A stretch of DNA of 8,026 bases from an uncultured Bacteroidota bacterium (GTDB lineage: Bacteria; Bacteroidota; Bacteroidia; Flavobacteriales; Flavobacteriaceae): assembly GCA_903888655.1 (NCBI GenBank), contig CAISUR010000333.1, positions 1-8,026 on the forward strand, in the 5' to 3' direction. Made by a program: the position numbers and the translations under genes. Within the stretch, counting starts at the first letter, position 1, and every line of letters starts with the position of its first letter. Shown here one piece after another: positions 6,005-8,026 of the stretch. The notes beneath the pieces were generated by a model. It worked only from the letters and a program-made list of their open reading frames with translations, was not told the DNA's origin and ran no database searches.

Positions 6005-6631
6005 ATGTTTGATAAAGAATTTAAAAAAGCACTTCAAAATTTACCAAGCGAAGAAAAAGATAAATTAATTTTAAGATTATTAAAAAAAGACTTGGTCTTG
6101 GCTAATCAACTACTATTCCAATTGGTAGATACTGATACCGTCGAACAAAAGAGAACCTATATTGAGAACGAATTAACTCGATATTTGAAAAAATCTATGG
6201 AAAGATATTATTCATTGGGTATCTTTTTAATGGATATCAGGTTTGCTAGTGGGAAAATAAACGATCATGTTTCAATAACTAAAGATAAATTTGGCGAAAT
6301 AAGTTTGAATATTCAAATGCTTATAGAATCAATACAACATGTTAAATTATACATTTTAAACACCAAACCTAAAGACTCTTATACAACCTGTATCTATATA
6401 ATTGCTCGGGCTTTTAAAATTCTGCTCTTAATAAAAGCACAACATGAAGATTTGCATTTAGAATTCAGAGATTCTGTAATTAAATTAGGAAAACTAATTG
6501 GTGAAAATGATGTGTTAATGCGCCATGCAATCAATAACGGACTGGATGTTAACTGGTTATTACAATTTGAAATACCTGAAAACATTGTTGCCATTCATAA
6601 AGAAATTAGAGCCAATGGTTTTTTAAAATAA
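6005..6631 (+). CDS. Conserved-looking helical protein of unknown function
   Basis: Protein of 208 residues that I cannot assign to a named family. It looks soluble, without signal peptide or clear membrane segment, and is mostly alpha-helical and rich in Lys, Leu and Ile. The N-terminal stretch (about 4-30) is a charged amphipathic helix containing LPSEEKDKLILRLLKKD. The middle (about 45-120) looks like long helices around YLKKSMERYYSLGIFLMDIRF. The hydrophobic patch YTTCIYIIARAFKILLLIKA (about 126-145) is probably a buried helix. It ends in helices around LMRHAINNGLDVNWLLQFEIPENI. It stands alone on its strand between two nearly identical terminators, with a -7-like element just upstream, so it is probably monocistronic. 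Ordinary codon use and length support a real gene. No function can be proposed from the sequence. Confidence 0.88.
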   Translation: MFDKEFKKALQNLPSEEKDKLILRLLKKDLVLANQLLFQLVDTDTVEQKRTYIENELTRYLKKSMERYYSLGIFLMDIRFASGKINDHVSITKDKFGEISLNIQMLIESIQHVKLYILNTKPKDSYTTCIYIIARAFKILLLIKAQHEDLHLEFRDSVIKLGKLIGENDVLMRHAINNGLDVNWLLQFEIPENIVAIHKEIRANGFLK

Positions 6632-6637
6632 ATCAAC

Positions 6638-6669
6638 AACCCCAATTCATTTAGTTGAGTTGGGGTTTT
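6638..6669. terminator. Bidirectional terminator between convergent genes (copy 2 of a matched pair)
   Basis: CCCCAATTCA (6640-6649) pairs with TGAGTTGGGG (6656-6665), with a TTTAGT loop and flanking A/T pairs. TTTT follows on the + strand. It lies 8 bases after the stop of the orphan gene and 7 bases before the stop of the opposing beta-barrel gene, so it can serve both directions. On the - strand the tail is the weaker TTGTTGATTT. Over 30 bases it differs from the post-pnp terminator only in the loop (C to T), and both copies carry the same U-G pair in the stem. Confidence 0.85.
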
Positions 6670-6676
6670 ATTTTAA

Positions 6677-7276
6677 CTATTGTTTATAAACAATTCCAAA
6701 GGCAATAGAATGACTACCAAATTTTGATTCCATTTCTTCAATAAAATTATATGGAGTTAACCTATATTGAACTCTTAAACCCACATTTTTATAAATATAA
6801 CTTACACCCGAAGTGCATAATAAAGTAGTATTTCTAAAAGTATTACCATTATTTTTCTTTTTATCTTCATCACTTTGTTTTGGATAATCATAATCTAAAT
6901 AATTAAGACCGAGCGTAGTTTCAATTTCAACATATTTAATTGTTCTTTTTTTTGAAGTTAAATTAATTTTTTTTAAAGCTCGAACTCCAAAATCTAAACC
7001 AAACTTATTGGAGTTTATTTTATAAATAGAATCTTTGTAGTTATAGTTAATTGATTTAGGATTTTGTAAAAGCAAAATATCAAACCCAAAATTGGCACTT
7101 AATCCATGGTTATGTCCTAGCTCGAACCAAAAACCATAAGATTGAGCATAATCAAATTTATTTGCTAATTTCCCTATGGGAATAACCAAACTTGCTTCAG
7201 CACTGACAAATACTGAATCTTTTTCTTGTCCGTAGACAATACTAGTAAACATAATTGCTAAAAACAGTTTTTTCAT
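6677..7276 (-). CDS. Secreted outer-membrane beta-barrel-like protein
   Basis: Protein of 199 residues with a clear N-terminal signal peptide (MKKLFLAIMFTSIVYG) and likely cleavage before Gln17. The mature part alternates polar and apolar residues as in amphipathic beta-strands, for example VFVSAEASLVIPIG (22-35), SYGFWFELGHNHGLSANFGFDILLL (46-70 in parts), KFGLDFGVRAL (91-101), VEIETTLGLNYLDYDY (116-131), VGLRVQYRLTPY (165-176) and the final SIAFGIVYKQ. A variable Asp/Lys/Asn-rich loop, KQSDEDKKKNNGN, sits at 133-145. This fits a small 8- to 10-strand outer-membrane barrel. The specific family and any ligand are unknown. It starts 3 bases after the upstream repeat-protein gene ends, so the two are almost certainly co-transcribed, and it faces the orphan gene across a shared terminator. 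Confidence 0.82.
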   Translation of the reverse strand: MKKLFLAIMFTSIVYGQEKDSVFVSAEASLVIPIGKLANKFDYAQSYGFWFELGHNHGLSANFGFDILLLQNPKSINYNYKDSIYKINSNKFGLDFGVRALKKINLTSKKRTIKYVEIETTLGLNYLDYDYPKQSDEDKKKNNGNTFRNTTLLCTSGVSYIYKNVGLRVQYRLTPYNFIEEMESKFGSHSIAFGIVYKQ

Positions 7277-7279
7277 AAT

Positions 7280-8008
7280 TTACCAGTTTATAATTGGAAA
7301 CGAATGTTTTATGTTTTTATTCCATATTCCAAATTGTAATCCTCTGGAATAAGATCTGTTGAAAATACCAACTTGAATTCCGGTACTTTTTTGAACCTGA
7401 TTTACAAGTCCAAATTGAAGACCATTCAATTGATAAGTTTGATTATACAAACCAAAAACAGCTCCATTCAAAATGGTATTTGCATTAATAATTCCTAAAG
7501 AAAAACCATTTTGTTTATCTGATAACGTTCCTAATGGAGCTATTGAAATTCCGTTCAATTTTTCGAACTTATTTCCCAAAGAAATATTTAAGCCATTCAT
7601 TTCTGTAGAAACAAAAAAACAACCCGAACTTAAATTTATTCCATTGATTTTTAATTTAGGGTAATAATTCCAATTCTCGATTTTAAAATCATTTCTGGTT
7701 GAATCGCTAGATTTCCAAGATTTATTTTTTATAATTTCTGGCATATAAATAATGCTTAAAAATCCAATAAAAACGCCAGCAATCGGAGCAGGATTTGCTT
7801 CGATATTCAAACCATTAATAGTTTGTTTTTCGATATTTTTATTTTCAAAATGCCCTACTCCAAATACTAATCCATTTACTTTATCAACTTTTTTTGAAAT
7901 GGGTGACAGGCTAAAAATTTGTGTATGTGTTTGTTTAACAAAAAGTGAATCTTGTGCAGAACATAAAAACACATTGAACAATAAGAAGATTAAAATTGTA
8001 GTTTTCAT
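7280..8008 (-). CDS. Secreted surface protein with roughly 14-residue NG repeats (LA_2272-like)
   Basis: Protein of 242 residues with a signal peptide (MKTTILIFLLFNVFLCSA, cleavage before Gln19). The body is built of short units of the form aliphatic-N-G-aliphatic-x-hydrophobic-G. Unit Gly positions are about 46, 66, 123, 139, 153, 168, 182, 196, 210 and 223. From 139 onward the spacing is nearly constant at 13-15 residues. Clear examples are LNGAVFGLYN, LNGLQFGLVN, STGIQVGIFN and SRGLQFGIWN. This resembles the LA_2272-type surface repeat proteins found in Leptospira and Bacteroidota, whose function is not known. Such repeats suggest a regular beta structure at the cell surface. An insertion (about 70-118) separates the first two units from the rest. 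The Cys in the signal peptide lacks a small residue before it, so a lipoprotein is unlikely. It is the first gene of a pair with the barrel protein. Confidence 0.85.
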   Translation of the reverse strand: MKTTILIFLLFNVFLCSAQDSLFVKQTHTQIFSLSPISKKVDKVNGLVFGVGHFENKNIEKQTINGLNIEANPAPIAGVFIGFLSIIYMPEIIKNKSWKSSDSTRNDFKIENWNYYPKLKINGINLSSGCFFVSTEMNGLNISLGNKFEKLNGISIAPLGTLSDKQNGFSLGIINANTILNGAVFGLYNQTYQLNGLQFGLVNQVQKSTGIQVGIFNRSYSRGLQFGIWNKNIKHSFPIINW

Positions 8009-8026
8009 AATTAATTTGTTTTAAAA

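Noticed and set aside
7955..8008. Lipoprotein signal in the repeat protein (Cys15)
   Set aside because: The residues before the Cys are Phe-Leu, not a small residue as a lipobox needs, and a normal cleavage site Ser-Ala/Gln follows.
7752..8024. Open frame of 90 codons on the + strand opposite the repeat protein
   Set aside because: It is a shadow of the signal peptide and first repeats of the - strand gene and has no supporting signal.
1..8026. PEP-CTERM-like sorting tail on either exported protein as an XrtF substrate
   Set aside because: Neither the barrel protein (ending IVYKQ) nor the repeat protein (ending FPIINW) has a C-terminal membrane helix with a basic end.
1..8026. Insertion sequences, phage genes, CRISPR, toxin-antitoxin or defence genes
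   Set aside because: No transposase, integrase, spaced repeats or small toxin/antitoxin pair was seen on either strand.

Overview
The window is AT-rich DNA that looks like a chromosome segment of a member of the Bacteroidota, most likely the family Flavobacteriaceae (Flavobacterium or a close relative). The evidence is an XrtF-type exosortase with its F-associated partner, TAnnTTTG-type -7 promoter elements, mostly weak or absent Shine-Dalgarno sequences, and PNPase and S15 sequences of Bacteroidota type. No mobile element, tRNA, rRNA or CRISPR array was seen.

Left part (1-1715, + strand): three tightly overlapping genes form one signalling operon. They are the 3' end of a multi-pass membrane protein, a HisKA_3/NarL-type histidine kinase with one membrane anchor, and its LuxR/NarL-type response regulator. 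The genes overlap by 11 and 4 bases, so translation is probably coupled. The input signal and targets cannot be read from the window.

Middle left (1710-2688, - strand): xrtF, which starts with TTG, and the exosortase F-associated membrane protein gene form a two-gene unit overlapping by 20 bases. Its 3' end overlaps the response-regulator gene tail to tail by 6 bases. A GAF-domain protein of the free methionine-(R)-sulfoxide reductase family is transcribed divergently from xrtF. It keeps two of the family's three cysteines.

Centre (3214-5966, + strand): rpsO and pnp, the conserved ribosomal protein S15 and polynucleotide phosphorylase pair. A strong terminator lies between them. Both genes have structured leaders: a hairpin at the predicted 5' end of the rpsO mRNA, and two hairpins in A/C-rich linkers before pnp.

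Right part (5967-8008): a lone helical gene of unknown function (+) is bracketed by two almost identical terminators. Facing it are two - strand genes 3 bases apart. They encode a secreted or surface protein with a roughly 14-residue NG-x-x-x-G repeat (LA_2272-like) and a small outer-membrane beta-barrel-like protein.

Most of the window is ordinary core genome. The items most worth a second look are the matched terminators around the orphan gene, the rpsO and pnp leader RNAs, the GAF protein lacking the usual resolving cysteine, the target-less exosortase pair, and the repeat-protein/barrel gene pair.
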